A stretch of DNA of 64,000 nt from Xestospongia muta (lineage: Eukaryota > Porifera > Demospongiae > Haplosclerida > Petrosiidae), in contig OY848917.1 in assembly GCA_963693285.1 (NCBI GenBank), forward strand, positions 4,392,618 through 4,456,617, written 5' to 3'. Numbering within the stretch: the stretch's first letter is position 1; the number at the start of each line of letters is the position of its first letter. Under the pieces are notes generated by a model. That model did not search any database. It worked only from the letters and a program-made list of their open reading frames with translations, and was not told the origin of the DNA. Shown in pieces: positions 10,656-23,599 of the stretch. Both the position numbers and the translations under genes were made by a program.

Positions 10656-11830
10656 GAAAGAAGCAAACTACCTCTCTGTTTGTTTAAACCTTGCTCTAGT
10701 GAAAAAACCTCTGAATTGATTGATTTGTATAAAGAGAAGTCTTGTCTCTTACAACACAAAACACAAGGACTATTTAATAGAGACCTAAGAGTCAAGGCAC
10801 TTCTGAAATAATAGAAGTGATAGGATTAGAAGGTAAGAAAAGCCTAGTTATTATAGCTAGATCCTCTAGCTAAGATTTTTTACTAAAACATATTCATTTG
10901 CTTTGTTCAGTTTTATTAATTCCTTTTTATGTGGTGTACACATTTTGGATTACCACTCATTCCGTGTATATATAAATATGTAAATATATTTATATGGTAA
11001 TCAAACTCTCCATAACAACATAATTTATGTATTCATACACAACAATAGTGAAGGAGATTGACAAGAAGTTGAGAGGACAACGTACACAGTACACCGGTAA
11101 AAAAAACAACAACAGAAAACAAAACAAAAAACAAAATCTGAAGATGGTAGTTGATGCGTATGAATTGAAATAGGTGTATTTTGGCCGACTTAAGTTTCTT
11201 GATGATTACATACCTGCAAAGAGAAGTCGATCGAATTTACAGGTAATGTTTTGTACATAAACATACTTTAAATCATATTGTCTTGCTATGGTACATCATG
11301 TATAATACATAAACTAGTGAAATAGCTGTAACAGCACTGGTTAGTGACAGCTTCAGTTGATCAGTTGTTTTAGTACAAAGCAACCATGACAATTACATGA
11401 TGTATAATACAAGTGGTAAGAAATCGGTTTAGCTCTTAAATTTCGTAAGAAGGTTTTGAAATGAATAACAAGATATAATATTCCTTTAGAATAATTCTAT
11501 TAAAACAATGTACTTGTTTAAAATGACCATTTGTCATCATCATAGGCAATTTATACAAAATAGCTAAGCATATAAAAAGTATATTTTAATTTAGTTGTTG
11601 ATAAAGCCACAATAGTCTAAATTTAATTGTTAGATTGAACAAAGATCCTTAGAAATGAGGAAATGCAATACTTTCTTATCATCATTATCTGAACACAATT
11701 TTTAAAGAGAAAACAATTTTGGATTCTTCCAAGTGATGCAACCAAGTAGGCAGATAAAACCAAATACAGAGAGTAAATTGTGATGACAATTGCATGATTC
11801 ATAAAAAGAATGGTGTGAGATTGGATTAGC
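10656..11830. other. Non-coding, repeat-rich, no gene seen
   Basis: Simple A-rich stretch at 11100-11130. Part of 11390-11520 resembles 160-280 (AAGTGGTA..AAAT.GGTTTAG, AAGGTTTTGAAAT), and 11640-11790 resembles 12850-12990 (CTTATCATCATTATCTGAAC-like). These point to more old dispersed repeats. No host exon is evident. Confidence 0.4.
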
Positions 11831-11841
11831 ACTTGAAGTAC

Positions 11842-12015
11842 CACAAGTGTCCACAGGATTCTACCCATTTGAATTAGTGTACAGAAGAGATAGCAGAGGT
11901 TGCTCCTTGTGTCACATGAGACATGGGAGGGTACTGAACACAGTGAAGAATATTGTGAGCAATTTGTTCTTGTGTGAAAAATTGAAGGACATAACAGAAG
12001 CAGTGAGGGATGCAT
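11842..12015 (+). pseudogene. Ty3/Gypsy integrase fragment
   Basis: The frame VPQVSTGFYPFELVYRRDSRG followed by KLKDITEAVRDAF matches the segment after the integrase catalytic core in Gypsy elements (STGFSPFELLYGRxxRGP...). Only about 60 codons survive, with a small internal frame disruption near 11900. Confidence 0.65.
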
Positions 12016-12289
12016 TTATAATCTTTTCTACTACAGTACATTATATCTGATGTCAGCAGTGTGAATGTCTCATAGAACAACAAAATCAAAGGAAAAACAA
12101 TATACTATAATTTATAAATGCTAAGAGTACATGTTCTTGTGTGAAAAATTGAAGGACATAGCAGAAGCAGTGAGGGATACATTCATAATCTTTTCTACTA
12201 CAGTACATTATATCTGATGTCAGCAGTGTGAATGTCTCATAGAACAACAAAATCAATATACTATAATTTATACATGCTAAGAGTACAAC
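11965..12289. repeat. Tandem duplication, ~167-bp unit
   Basis: TGTTCTTGTGTGAAAAATTG occurs at 11965 and 12132. The following ~150 bp, including TCTTTTCTACTACAGTACAT and CTCATAGAACAACAAAATCA, are nearly the same. A few substitutions and a short deletion separate the copies. It duplicates the 3' part of the integrase fossil with its flank. Confidence 0.8.
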
Positions 12290-15200
12290 AAGGTGCAGTT
12301 TTGTTACAATATATTTTGTACAAGATCAAGACCCTTCTTAAAGGAGGAGCTGCAGAAGTTAAGTAGCTACGTTGCCTGGCTATTTCCATTTTTCAACTCT
12401 GGGTTGGAAGGAGGTTCCTGTTGTCTGGCTTGACAGAGCAAAGTGCTGGTTCTCTCAAACTGCTACTAACTCAGTTAAAGTAAATATTGTCTTACAGTAC
12501 TAGTTGAATAAAATGTATAACCGAGCCAAGTGTTTACAAGAGTAATAGTTTAGATCTTTCGTTCTTTGGTTGGCTGGAAAAAGTTTGCTATATCAAACCG
12601 TGACCTAGGCAACATTCCAGGTTGAAAGACATTAGCCATATGAAAAATCACAGAGTATGAATTTCAATGTAAAGAATAGTTTTAGCTGTATATTTCAAAT
12701 TCACTAATTTCATTAGTTGATAGTTGGTGTCTCCATTGCCTTACAAAGTTTGTTCATTGTAAATGGAACTTGATGCCATGTTGTGAGATCCTTTACGTAA
12801 TGAAGTGTGTTAGACCACCATGTACATTGACTCTCAGTGTCTTTGTCACTAAGAATGCATTGATTGCTAAATTTTTAAGAACACTCAATGTTTTAGTAGC
12901 TTCTCATCACTGTTATCTGAACATAAGTTATAAAGACAAATTAATAATGGATTCTTTCAATCTGGTTATCCAAGCAGCAAAATTGATGTGAATCTTCTAA
13001 ATGTGTTAAACGAGTCACTTTGTTTATAAGATTATTTATTAGTACTACAAAAACTAGTGAAATAGTTTGAATAGTCAGCCTTGATGCATGACAAAGAAGC
13101 CTCATACACTAGCCATGAACCATTTAATTTTGTAGTTTAATGCAGAAACATCTGAGCAACTTTTATTCTTTTTTGCATATTATAACTTTGTTCAGCCATA
13201 ACTCACTAACCAGTGGTGTTAAGTTGAAAAGTGAGGATGATGACAAAGTCCTTCCACCTACTAGGAGACATATCTTTTTCTATGAAGAGAGAACTGGCAG
13301 AGTGAGCATTAGAAGAGTATGGCTGGATTTAATTAACAGATGTCAATCTTTCGTGTTGTTTATTAACGGTGTTTTGTTGTCTTCTTTGTTAGCATAAGCA
13401 AACATGTCTCAAGTCATACACACTCAAAGACATAGTGTTGTTTGCATTGTCTTATGACTATAGTAAATGAAAGTCAACTACTCCAGACAGTAATACTTTT
13501 TGTGTGTTTCTATTATAATTAAACTACTTTTTTGCTATTTAAGACGTATCTTCTAAAAATCTTCCTGACATCCTTTAGGAAATATATTCTAATATCTTTA
13601 GCTACTGTAGGAAAATGCTATATAAGCAGCTAGTAAAAGATATCAGCTCTTGAGACAGAAATCAACAACTCGTGCATTGAATTACAACAAGTGGTGAATT
13701 TTTTTTATAGGGGTGCCTTAACAGCAAAAAGGTGCCCAAATTGGTTATTCTAAAATGTTGATTACGTTCACAAGTTTTTGTTAATTATGTGGACTGCTTT
13801 GTTATATAATTTTTATAATGTTATATTGGTTATTGTAATTACGTAAAAATAAAAGTGTACACCATTCCACTCTATTGTTATTACTCCATTGAGTCTTCAT
13901 TGTATTATGTGGCTCAACATGTTGTACATGAGAACCCAAAGTATCAGTGGCAAAGAGTACTATAGAACAAAAAAATTGATTACCAAGTAAGTGCAGTGAC
14001 GAGTTAGTCTGCAGAATACTCATCTTATAAAGTTACAACAATCAGGTTTTGTCTTTCAAAACAAAGTTATCTCTACTCAGAATTAATGCCATCCAGTCTG
14101 CGTAACGAGCTTGAAAATTACTTCCTATTGCTTACGTGGGACAGAAATGCATGTCCATTAATGGACACAAAAATCATTGAGAATTTGGAAGAGTGACCCT
14201 TCAACGACCTGTAAGGTAGTTGCAAGTGTCAAAACAATAATATGTCAATTTATAGCTATAAATTCGAGACAAAAATAATACAACAATCTTTCACAATAGC
14301 TAAATCTTCAATAGTACGATAGATATTAAGAACAGTGCTCTGTCTACAAGTTAAAACCACATGTCACTGTGATTAGACAGACATACATGAAGTGAAAATA
14401 AAAGGGTCTTCATTTAAATCAAGGCATCATTCTTGTTTATTGTCATCACAACAATCTATTTATCTGCCTTCAACATCTAGTCATAGCTATAGTATGTCTG
14501 ATAGGCCTGCAGAAATTATTCCCGGAAGTAATAAAAGAATAATAGGTAGTCAAGAGAATAATTCCGGAATAATAGGGATGAATAATTGTGACCACGCCCA
14601 GCCACACGTAAACGTGTAAATTTGTCAATGGCTGAGTTGAGTGAGTGCTTCCTTGTTGAGACATCTGCAGGACCAAGCTCAGCTCCAGAAGGGCAGCCCT
14701 ATTTACTAAGTCTTTTAAGGGCTCAGAACATCTACATGTAGCTCAACAAGGTTAATTTTAAAAAAACGTTCAATAAACCTTTTTCTTTGTAGGTACAAAT
14801 GTTTTAACAAAAAGATGGATTTAACTAAAAGTTAACAAAAGCATTATAGAAGGTTTTAACTTTTATTTTTGACATCTATTTATCTGTCTTATCACAACCA
14901 TCTGTCCTTTACTTACCAGCCAGCCTTCTCTTATCTAGCACAAATAATGGACACAGACTTGTCAATCATACAAGACATGAAACTACAATGAAATCCAGTG
15001 CACTATGACAGACCACAGCTCTCAAGTTAATGTCTTCAATGTCAGAAAAAAGATTGCTCAAGGCATAATATTTAGGCTAACTTGGTTACAAAACTCTTCA
15101 CTAAAGAAAAGAGAAGAATAACCAAACCACTTGAATATTAGTTAGACAACAGAAACTTGATGAGGTGCTAGGTTGTTGAACAACAACGCTTGCATAAATA

Positions 15201-16281
15201 TCCTCTTGTAGACAATTTCTAATATTTCTCATAGAATATCCTTAGTTTCTGATAGTAACAATATTCCATGAAATTGACTTTGCATTGTCTATTTTTATAT
15301 TAAAACAAATCAGAGCTCTCACATGTGCTCGCAAAATAATGTGCAAACGAGAAATCACACTCGCACCACTTAACTTATTGTATACACTTGAGTCAAGTGT
15401 ATTTGAATCAGTACTATAAATGTTTGCATGATCTTAAAGTTCTTTGTTTCCAAGTCACTTTTGCTAGTTGCTAATGAGTATATTCATACAATAATGTTGC
15501 ACTATTAAATACATGTGTGACGTTAATTGCACATAATAACTTCAGACAGAAGAAGTACATGTGGTGTATATATATATATATAGGTAAATTGAAAAAACAG
15601 CGACATATTCTAAAAATTTCAATCATTACATTGATATTGCGTAATTTAAAAAAAAAACATAACCAAGATAACACAAATTGTTACCTACATCTTCTAAAAA
15701 GGGAAAAACTCAAATTTGGTGATGCTTTCGGATATACAGCAACATAAACATTCACTCTCACAATTTTAATCTATTGTTGCATAAAACTTTCAAGAGTGCA
15801 AATTAAAAAGAACTTGCATAGAGTAACCGCTGAGGCATATAGAAACCTTATGAATGTAAAAAATCATTACATTGAATGGGGCATGACTGATAGATGTTAT
15901 TTAATAAACATGAATTACAAACTAAAGTGTTATCTCTAAATGATGAACTTGGTCAATTGAAATCTTCATTGGATGTAAGCAAACAGACTACATGTATTTT
16001 ATATAGTTCACACTATTTTAGATTACAGTGGAACAGCATATACTGGAGCTAGATGTCCATAAAAATAAAATGTTTGTAAGTAAACAGACTACATGTATTT
16101 TAGTTAAGGTTTGGACTTTGGACCATACGTTATGTAGTCATGACATTGTGGAATATGTTTCATCTATTTGTAGCAAATTCTAGAAGAGTTTGAAAATTTA
16201 TATCACATCTCACAAGTTATGGTATGTCCTATCAATATTGTGCATGTATATATATACACATAATATTATATATAGTTACAA
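12290..16281. other. About 4 kb without a recognisable gene
   Basis: Short open frames occur (for example plus 13140-13397 with a GVKLKSEDDDKVLPPTRRH stretch) but none has a recognised domain or clear splice borders. 12850-12990 resembles 11640-11790. A palindromic ATAATTCCGGAATAAT lies at about 14560. A short (TA)n run lies at about 15569. I see no RNA gene. Confidence 0.35.
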
Positions 16282-16860
16282 TTAGAAGGCTGCAAAAGAA
16301 ACAAACAGGTTTTTGAGAAGATTTCGAAAAAATTGGAGGAGAATGGCCATCACAGAACACTACAACAATGTAGAGAAAAGATTAAAAAACTAAGACAAGA
16401 ATACAAGATCAAAGATAAAATGAACAAGACAGGAAAGATACACTTGATATCTAGTTGAGATTACTATGAGGCTCTTAAAATATCCTTGGAAACAAACTTG
16501 CAACCCACCTTTCTGTTGTTATCAATAGCTATGCTGAGTCCGTTAAAGTTGATGATGAAATAGACAGTACTGATGTAAATAGACACAAGTTTAGCTTCGA
16601 CTATGACATCTGAAGAAAGACAAAGCACAAGTACTGATCCCGAAGTTGTTAATAAAGCCAGTGAAGTAAAGGACACTAGTGTTTTAAGGAAGAAGAAGGC
16701 AAAGAAACTGCAGATTGATGTATTGCAAGAATCTTTCAAGGATGTTGTAGAAAAAGTTATTGAAGCTCAGAATCTCAGATAAAATGTTTGCTGATTTAGA
16801 AGAGAAGAGACTGAAACTGGAAGCTCAACTGGAATAAGAAAGAAAGATCAAGTTCTAGTT
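16282..16860 (+). pseudogene. PIF/Harbinger Myb-like DNA-binding ORF (fossil)
   Basis: The first part reads CKRNKQVFEKISKKLEENG, HRTLQQCREKIKKLRQEY and MNKTGK. This is the Myb/SANT-like trihelix that Harbinger elements carry as a second protein. A stop at about 16458 is followed by further frames with KKLQIDVLQESFKDVVEKVIEAQ and FADLEEKRLKLEAQL, matching the usual acidic-to-coiled-coil tail. Stops and one frameshift make it inactive. It converges on the transposase fossil that follows. Confidence 0.65.
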
Positions 16861-16904
16861 ACGTGTTATGCAAATGTTTACGATTTCCAGGCATTTCCAT
16901 ATTG

Positions 16905-17250
16905 TCCCCATATATCTAACACACATTGTGCAGTATACAACATGCTGTCACAACGACAGTAGTCTTTTCCACATCCATATCCAACCTTTTTAGGAAATGA
17001 CGCCATCTAGCCTTTAAATAACCAAATGTGTTCTCAACAACAATACGAGCTCTTGATGGTAGTTATAACTTCTTTGATCTTGAGACAAATTTCCATTATG
17101 GAGGAATGGCTTCATTAACCATCTGAGCAAAGGGTAAGCAAAGTCACCAACAAAATACAATGGAATGATTGTTCCTCCAATATTCCTGTTGAGGTTGAAA
17201 GTAATGTCCCATTTAGACCACACACCAAGACAGAATTTCCTCACGAATTA
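16905..17250 (-). pseudogene. PIF/Harbinger DDE transposase C-terminal fossil
   Basis: On the minus strand, IPLYFVGDFAYPLLRWLMKP (about 17180-17120) carries the second catalytic Asp of the DDE_Tnp_4 family in its GDxAYP context. After a frameshift near 17050, RARIVVENTFGYLKARWR carries the third acidic residue, followed by TACCILHNVC. The N-terminal half with the first Asp is not seen. Together with the Myb-like ORF it defines a dead two-gene Harbinger element. Confidence 0.8.
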
Positions 17251-18299
17251 TGGAAGATGCCATTGACAGTGGAACTAACACTAGTTATTCTTTAAACATT
17301 TTCTCCTGGCTCTGGAACTTCCTTTTTCTTAGTCTTTGAAGTCTTAATCTTGAAATATAATACGTGTAAATTCCCCCTTTTGTTGTCGCCATATTAACAC
17401 TCTCAGCTGGGAAGGGTGTGATCTATTATTATAATTATTATTAGTTTTTCTCACACTATTGTAAATGCACACTAGGACCCGGGAGATCGTGAAGGGCAGC
17501 AAAAGAGGTATCAATCGTGACAAGTGTAAACGCACCATAAAGCACTATGAAAGTGAACGAGATCATGTATTAAGTTCAAAATAGTGCAAAAATTAAGGTT
17601 ATTTTCCTTCTGAAAAATTGATACTAAAGTTATCAATTATTTAGTCTTCCATTATATTCGGCAGGCCTTATTTGTCCAGATACACCTAGTACATACTTTT
17701 AAAAGCTAGAGTTTTTCTCTTCTATTATTTTTATTACATTGTTCTGTTGTGTTAGAGCATTTATATTGCTACGCTAGCTTCATGTTTGTCCTGTGAGAGT
17801 ATCTAGGCCACTCCTATAAAGTAAAGCTACAAAGAACCTCCTCTACTCATCTTTGCTCACTAGCACTTGTAGAAAGCATGGTTGTTGAAAAATCAGATTT
17901 AATGCTTACAAATGTTTTTGTACAAACAGTGGATTCCATCATCATGTTAATAAGGAATGCTAATGTTAAATACTAACAAGAAAAAAACAACAGCTCTTTT
18001 GTTGATAAACTTGTCTTGGGAAATTTTGAGTTTGCTATTTATGAGAAGTTTATTCAAAACAAAACTTGTTGGACATAAAAAAGACATTGACTGTCGTTAC
18101 ATGAACTTAATTACATGATCTTTTATGTTTCTTGTATAGAAAGGGTTATCGTATAAAGTACTGCCTTGTATGTGCTGTGAGTCAGCAAGTACAAAGACAA
18201 CACAATTAAAGAACAACAGATATGTCAATGATTTTACATGCAGTATTATCAGTATACAATAGTACTGACCATTTCAGTACTAAATGAACACAGTGATTA
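17251..18299. other. Non-coding, no gene seen
   Basis: This is densely stopped AT-rich sequence. The short minus frame at 17344-17538 may be the outer part of the Harbinger element, but I found no terminal inverted repeat by eye. Confidence 0.35.
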
Positions 18300-20300
18300 A
18301 AATTATTGACAAGTGAATACTTACCACCTGACCTTCATGATGTTTCAACATGCCTGATGACAAGTTAACTGATTTGAAAGACATCTAACTACATCCTAGT
18401 AAAGAAAAAAGTCAATCACTGGAAGAACATGAAACAATATTATAATTATAAAAATTGTTCAAAATCATTTGATTGTTTACTGTTGCAATAAGGAACTACC
18501 AGTAAGTTTCACAAAACATTTGTTCCTGTCAATTTATTTAATAAATTATTAAGCATTCATTTACAAAATATATTCAAAGTGAGGGTTCTAATGGCAATAA
18601 TGACACATCTCCTAGCTCTGAATAGTTGGCTGAAGTGATAAAACTCCTGAAAATGTACCGTGAATTCTTTAAGGCTACTTACCCTAAAGGGGATCTAAAG
18701 AACCTTCTCTTTTCATCTATACTTTACAAGAGCTCAAGCTTAGAACATTGGTTATTGAATAGTCACTGCTATATATTAGTCAATCATTTCATAATTGTCA
18801 TTTAGAAGGAATCACTAGCCAAGACATGTCTTTATTACACTCACATAATAAAAAACTTTAGTGCTAGGATAAGTAATTCATTGCACTACAATATATTGCA
18901 ATATGATTGGCAACAATATCACAAGATGTAATTTTATTTTATACGTATATAATGTGTATACATGTAGCGCTGTTTAATGTCTTTAATTTAGACATCCTAA
19001 AAGATGAAAATAGTTTTTCATTTTTCAAATGTAAGTATCCAAGTTGGTTTTCCTGAAATCAATAGCTCTTAAAAAGCAATAATAGCTTGTGTTCTTGGCA
19101 TCTTAAAAAGCTATAGCAAGTTTAAGGAGACCATCTGTTCACCTTTGTTATATATATTATGTTGACCTTTGAAGCTTACATAATTATTATTATTATTTCA
19201 TTAGGACAAAACCTTAGATGTGGGCAATATCCAATACCCACCATATTTAGTTATAACCACTGACAAAAATGATGAATTATTCATAAACCATATTTCCTAC
19301 ACACAACTAATAAATAACTTGTCAGAAAAACACTTTGATATAGTGACTATCAGACAAGGCTATAACAGATAAGAGGGATTGTGGTCTAAATGAGTTATAA
19401 TCTTCCTTCTCATTTGTCATGTACTTGAGTGACCTCTCTGTGTGACCATAGTAACTACACAAGTACACAATGTCCCCAGGTTCTTACTATAAATATCATT
19501 TTAAACCAGAAACTACAAAGTACTATCAGTTTAGGCATATTAGTGTGTATACTAGGGTTATGTGGCTCAAAGTTTTAGAGTTTAAATTCGAGAATGTAGA
19601 GCGTTTGATTGCTATTGGCTCAAATGGTTAATAAAGCAGTGTATATAAAGGTCAATAATCCAATCCAATCCAGTCCACCATTTATAGGGGTGGTTCTTGG
19701 TGTAACTCAACTATGATGACATCATAATGAAATAATACATAATGATGTCATCATATGGCTGATATCACCTAAACCCTAAACCAAACCTAACATTATTAAC
19801 TCTATGACACATGTGATGTCATCATAGGCCATGTTGTTACATCAGCCAAGTTACACCATGAAGCACCTATTTATAGACTCTGAGAAATCTAGATCTATTT
19901 AACACCTTACTTTTTAACCTTATAAGATTATGATGTTAATACACCTACCTGAAGATTAACTTGAGCTAAGGTGACTGGACTGTGTCGAGGTCACTACTCT
20001 TAGTTAGATAAATAACGAAAACGCTATAAGTCCATATAACTTGACGAACAGTATTAACGCCAAAGTTTTCAACTGGCGTACAGTTTTTCTAAAAGTGAGA
20101 AAGAAAAGCGTCAAACATGAAGCAATAAATACATTTGTAACTTATTATAACATATAGAAAAACAGAGAGTATAAAATTGTTTTAGGAAAACAAAAGTACT
20201 TACACGAGTATAGAAGAAGAGCTGTGAATCTGTGAATCATGACATCTGTTAACATGCGGTTTCTGAGTTCTGACTTGAAGTGCGCATGCTCACAACTTTA
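18300..20300. repeat. Segmental-repeat partner of 3.0-4.0 kb
   Basis: Ordered blocks match 3010-3970: the CTTACCA.CTGACCTT block near 18325, AAAAAAGTCAATCA near 18405, CTATAACAGATAAG near 19360, the GTTTGATTGCTATTGGC block near 19600 and AAGTGCGCATGCTCACA at 20278. Extra DNA, including the MITE at 19688-19868, separates the blocks here. Confidence 0.55.
19680..19876. mobile_element. hAT-type MITE, 181 bp with 8-bp target duplication
   Basis: The element runs 19688-19868 and is flanked by the perfect 8-bp repeat ATTTATAG (19680-19687 and 19869-19876). Its ends form a 20-bp terminal inverted repeat with three mismatches (GGGTGGTTCTTGGTGTAACT left; AGGTGCTTCATGGTGTAACT right, minus strand). An 8-bp duplication and a G-rich end indicate the hAT superfamily. 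Inside are nested ATGATGACATCAT / ATGATGTCATCAT palindromes. There is no coding capacity. Confidence 0.8.
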
Positions 20301-20877
20301 AACCACACCTTGACATGTATAATAAAAACTAATCGGACAGTCTGATGCTAGGTGAATGGTATCTTAAATATAATAATAGCACACATATTTTCTCGAGTCA
20401 TTAATAAAGGAGAATACAAACACTATCACTGAAATAGCTTTTCTGTGAGAAAAATTATGAAAACTAAATGGGCAGCGCAAACCTGACACTACATTTATAT
20501 TGTGTTTTTGTGTTTTTTCTCAAATTTTTCAACTGAATGATTTTTTTCAACAAGACTTAGTTATGCTCTTATCTGGACCTCTTAGAAGCTCTCGCTTGGA
20601 CTGATGTTGTTGACTGGATGCCCTCAATAATTGTTTTCACTTGGTTTCATGTTCTCTACTGGATCTCCTTTACAGAAGCTCTTACGTTGACTAATGTTCT
20701 TGAAATTCTCTATGGATCAAAAGATGAGACACTTTCCTGCTCATTGGACTGTCTCATGTCTTCCTTCAAGCCAAACCAATCTTAAGACCATCTATTGTCT
20801 CATTTCATTTTATATTTCAGTTCTATTGCTGTTACAATTCTTTAATTCCAATTTCACATTTAACATCATAAACAGTT

Positions 20878-20880
<3 letters not shown>

Positions 20881-20930
<50 letters not shown>

Positions 20931-21034
20931 TATATATATCGATCGATCGATCGATATATATATATATATCGATCGATTGATCGATATATATATATATATA
21001 TATATCGATCAATCGATCGATATATATATATATA
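20881..21034. repeat. Compound (TA)n / (CGAT)n microsatellite
   Basis: Runs of TA alternate with three blocks of tandem CGAT (about 20939-20955, 20970-20984 and 21005-21020). Both motifs are self-complementary, so either strand can form cruciforms or hairpins. Confidence 0.9.
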
Positions 21035-21304
21035 TGTAAACGAAAAATTAAGAAATAAATTTTATTTCAAAACAATTCCCTACATTATTAACTTTAATAA
21101 TGATTAAAGTTCATAACGATTTTTTATTGGAATTGTACAAGCACACGCATGTACATTAAATAAAAATATAAATGTATTAACTTATAAATTGTTTACAAAT
21201 AATTAAATGACATGACTATAGTTTCTAAAATAATATCTATGTATATTTGTTAAAATTCTTAATGAATTCAATTGTCTTCAAGCAAATCTAACAAAGTTAA
21301 AATG

Positions 21305-23599
21305 CTAAGAAGCAGGATAACAACCAATATCAGCTATATCACTACAGCAATCATTCCAAACATGACAATATTGATCACAAGAGCATCCATTAATCATACA
21401 AGTTCGTGTCAGGGACGATAAACAACATCCAGAATAGCTGAGATTAAGTGCCAAACAGGAGCCTAAATTTCACATGATATGAACAATTTACTTATTTAAT
21501 TCATAGTACTCATTTACCTCGAGATGTAGATGTACTACGTGTACGTATAGAAACATTTGAAGAAGATGAAAAACTTGCTGAAAGTTGTGTATTACTTGTC
21601 AAAGGGTATGGTGTTTTAGTTTCTTTATCTATATAAAGATGGTAATACCAGTATTGTGTTAGAAATAAAGTGATGATCATAAGCATCATATCAGTAAGTA
21701 CATATGTTGCTACTTTATACAAGAATTGTTATAAAAATGATTATACATGTCAGAATTATTAAAAAACTAATTAATTTTGATTAGACTAAAATGTGACTAA
21801 CACAATTTGTGATAACATGCTATGTGAAAGCAAACAAAAAATTAGGGAATAAAAGTTATTTCAAAACAATTCCCTAGACCAGTAAATTTAATGAAGATTT
21901 AAGTTTAAGATGATTTTATCATTGGAGTTGGTGGAAATGTACAAGCATACACATGTGATAAAGAAATACACCAAATTTAATGGTTGCAAGAGTTTTTGAT
22001 TTTGTCTTACCAAGTGTATGAGTTGGAATAGGTGAAGCTATAGAAGAGGAAGGATAAGCAGGATGACAACCAATATCAGTGATATCATTACAACAGTCGC
22101 TAAATTCATAACAGCCTTGATCACAATAGCATCCATTATTTGAACAAGGTGCTGACAGGGACCATACACAACATCCAGAATATCTGAGATTAAGTGCCAA
22201 ACAGGAGCCTAAAATTTGCATAATATGAACAACCTGTTATTTTAATTCATAGGGCTCATTTACCTTGAGATCTAGGCGTAGGCGTAACTATAGATACATC
22301 TGAAAAACTTGCTGAAAGGTGTTTACTACTTTTCAAAGGGTATTGAGGCTTAGGTTCTATGTCTATGTAAAGATGGCAATACTAACATTGATAGATGAAA
22401 ACTTGCTGAAAGATGTTTAAGATGATTTTATCATTGGAGTGCATGGAAATGTACAAACATACACATGAAATAAAGAAATATATCAATTTAATGGTTGCAT
22501 GAGTTTCTGATTTTGTCCTACCAAGTGTATGAGTTGGAATAGGTGAAACTATAGGAGAGGAAGAAGGAGGATGACAACCCATATCAGATAAATCACTACA
22601 ACAATCATTATAGTTGTAACAGCTTTGATCACAATAGCATCCATTATTTGAACAAGGTGGTGACATGGACCATATACAACATCCAGAATAGCTGAGATTA
22701 AGTGCTAAACAGGAGCCTAAAATTTCATAATATGAACAACCTGTTATTTTAATTCATAGGGTTCATTTACCTTGAGGTGTAGGTGTAGGTGTAACTATAG
22801 AAACATCTGAAGATGAAAAACTTGCTGAAAGATGTTTAATACTTTTCAAATGGTATATAGGCTTAGGTTTTATGTCTATGTAAAGATAGTAATACTAACA
22901 TTAATAGAGATAAAGTGATCACAAGCATCACATCAGTAAGTACATATGTTGCTACTTTACACATGAACTGTTATAAAAATGATTATACATGTCAGAATCA
23001 ACAATAAAACTAATAAATTTTGACTAGAGTGGTTTTGAGATGACAGGCAATACAAAAGCAAATAAATAATTAGGAAATAAATTTTATCCTATAACATGTC
23101 CCTACATCAGTAAGTTTATAATGATGTACATCGTTGGATTCAGCATTATTTCACTACACAAGCTTATAGGGATAAAATATGGTACAATAAACTTGTTAAC
23201 AATGTACACTTTGACCATTCAGTAGTAGTCACTTACCGCTGAGGTCAAGAAGTGGGAAAGTTTCTGAGTCCACCACTCCTGCTGATCCAGATCCAAAATC
23301 TTGTGTATACACATGAAATAAAGAAGTACACCAAATTGTATATTGCTTAAAGTTAGAAAGTTATCAAAAACTTTGACTGATATATTCTGATTTTGTCTTA
23401 CCAAGTGTATCAATTGGAGTAGGTGAAACTATAGGAGAGGAGGAAGATTCCGGATGACAACCAATCTTAGCTACATCACTACAACAATTATTCCAAAAGT
23501 GACATTTTTGATCACAAAAGCATCCATTATTGCTACAATTTGGTGACAGAGACTCTACACAACATCCAGAATAGCCGAGATTAAGTGCCAAACATGAGC
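21305..23599 (-). CDS. Exons: four somatomedin-B-like modules with linkers, C-terminal end
   Basis: Four exons encode the pattern SCLALNL.YSGCC......C..NGC.CDQ.C....DCC.D....GC, eight conserved Cys in a somatomedin-B-like order with the CxCD...C....DCC core (NCC in the 23402-23599 copy). They lie at 23402-23599, 22522-22716, 22011-22208 and 21305-21462. Linker exons between them encode Ser/Thr/Pro-rich strings such as SVSIVTPTPRSQ. The linker exons and their introns resemble the 248-bp cassettes, suggesting common origin. The last module ends in CYPAS and a TAG. Somatomedin-B folds are known protein-binding, disulfide-rich knots. Confidence 0.75.
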
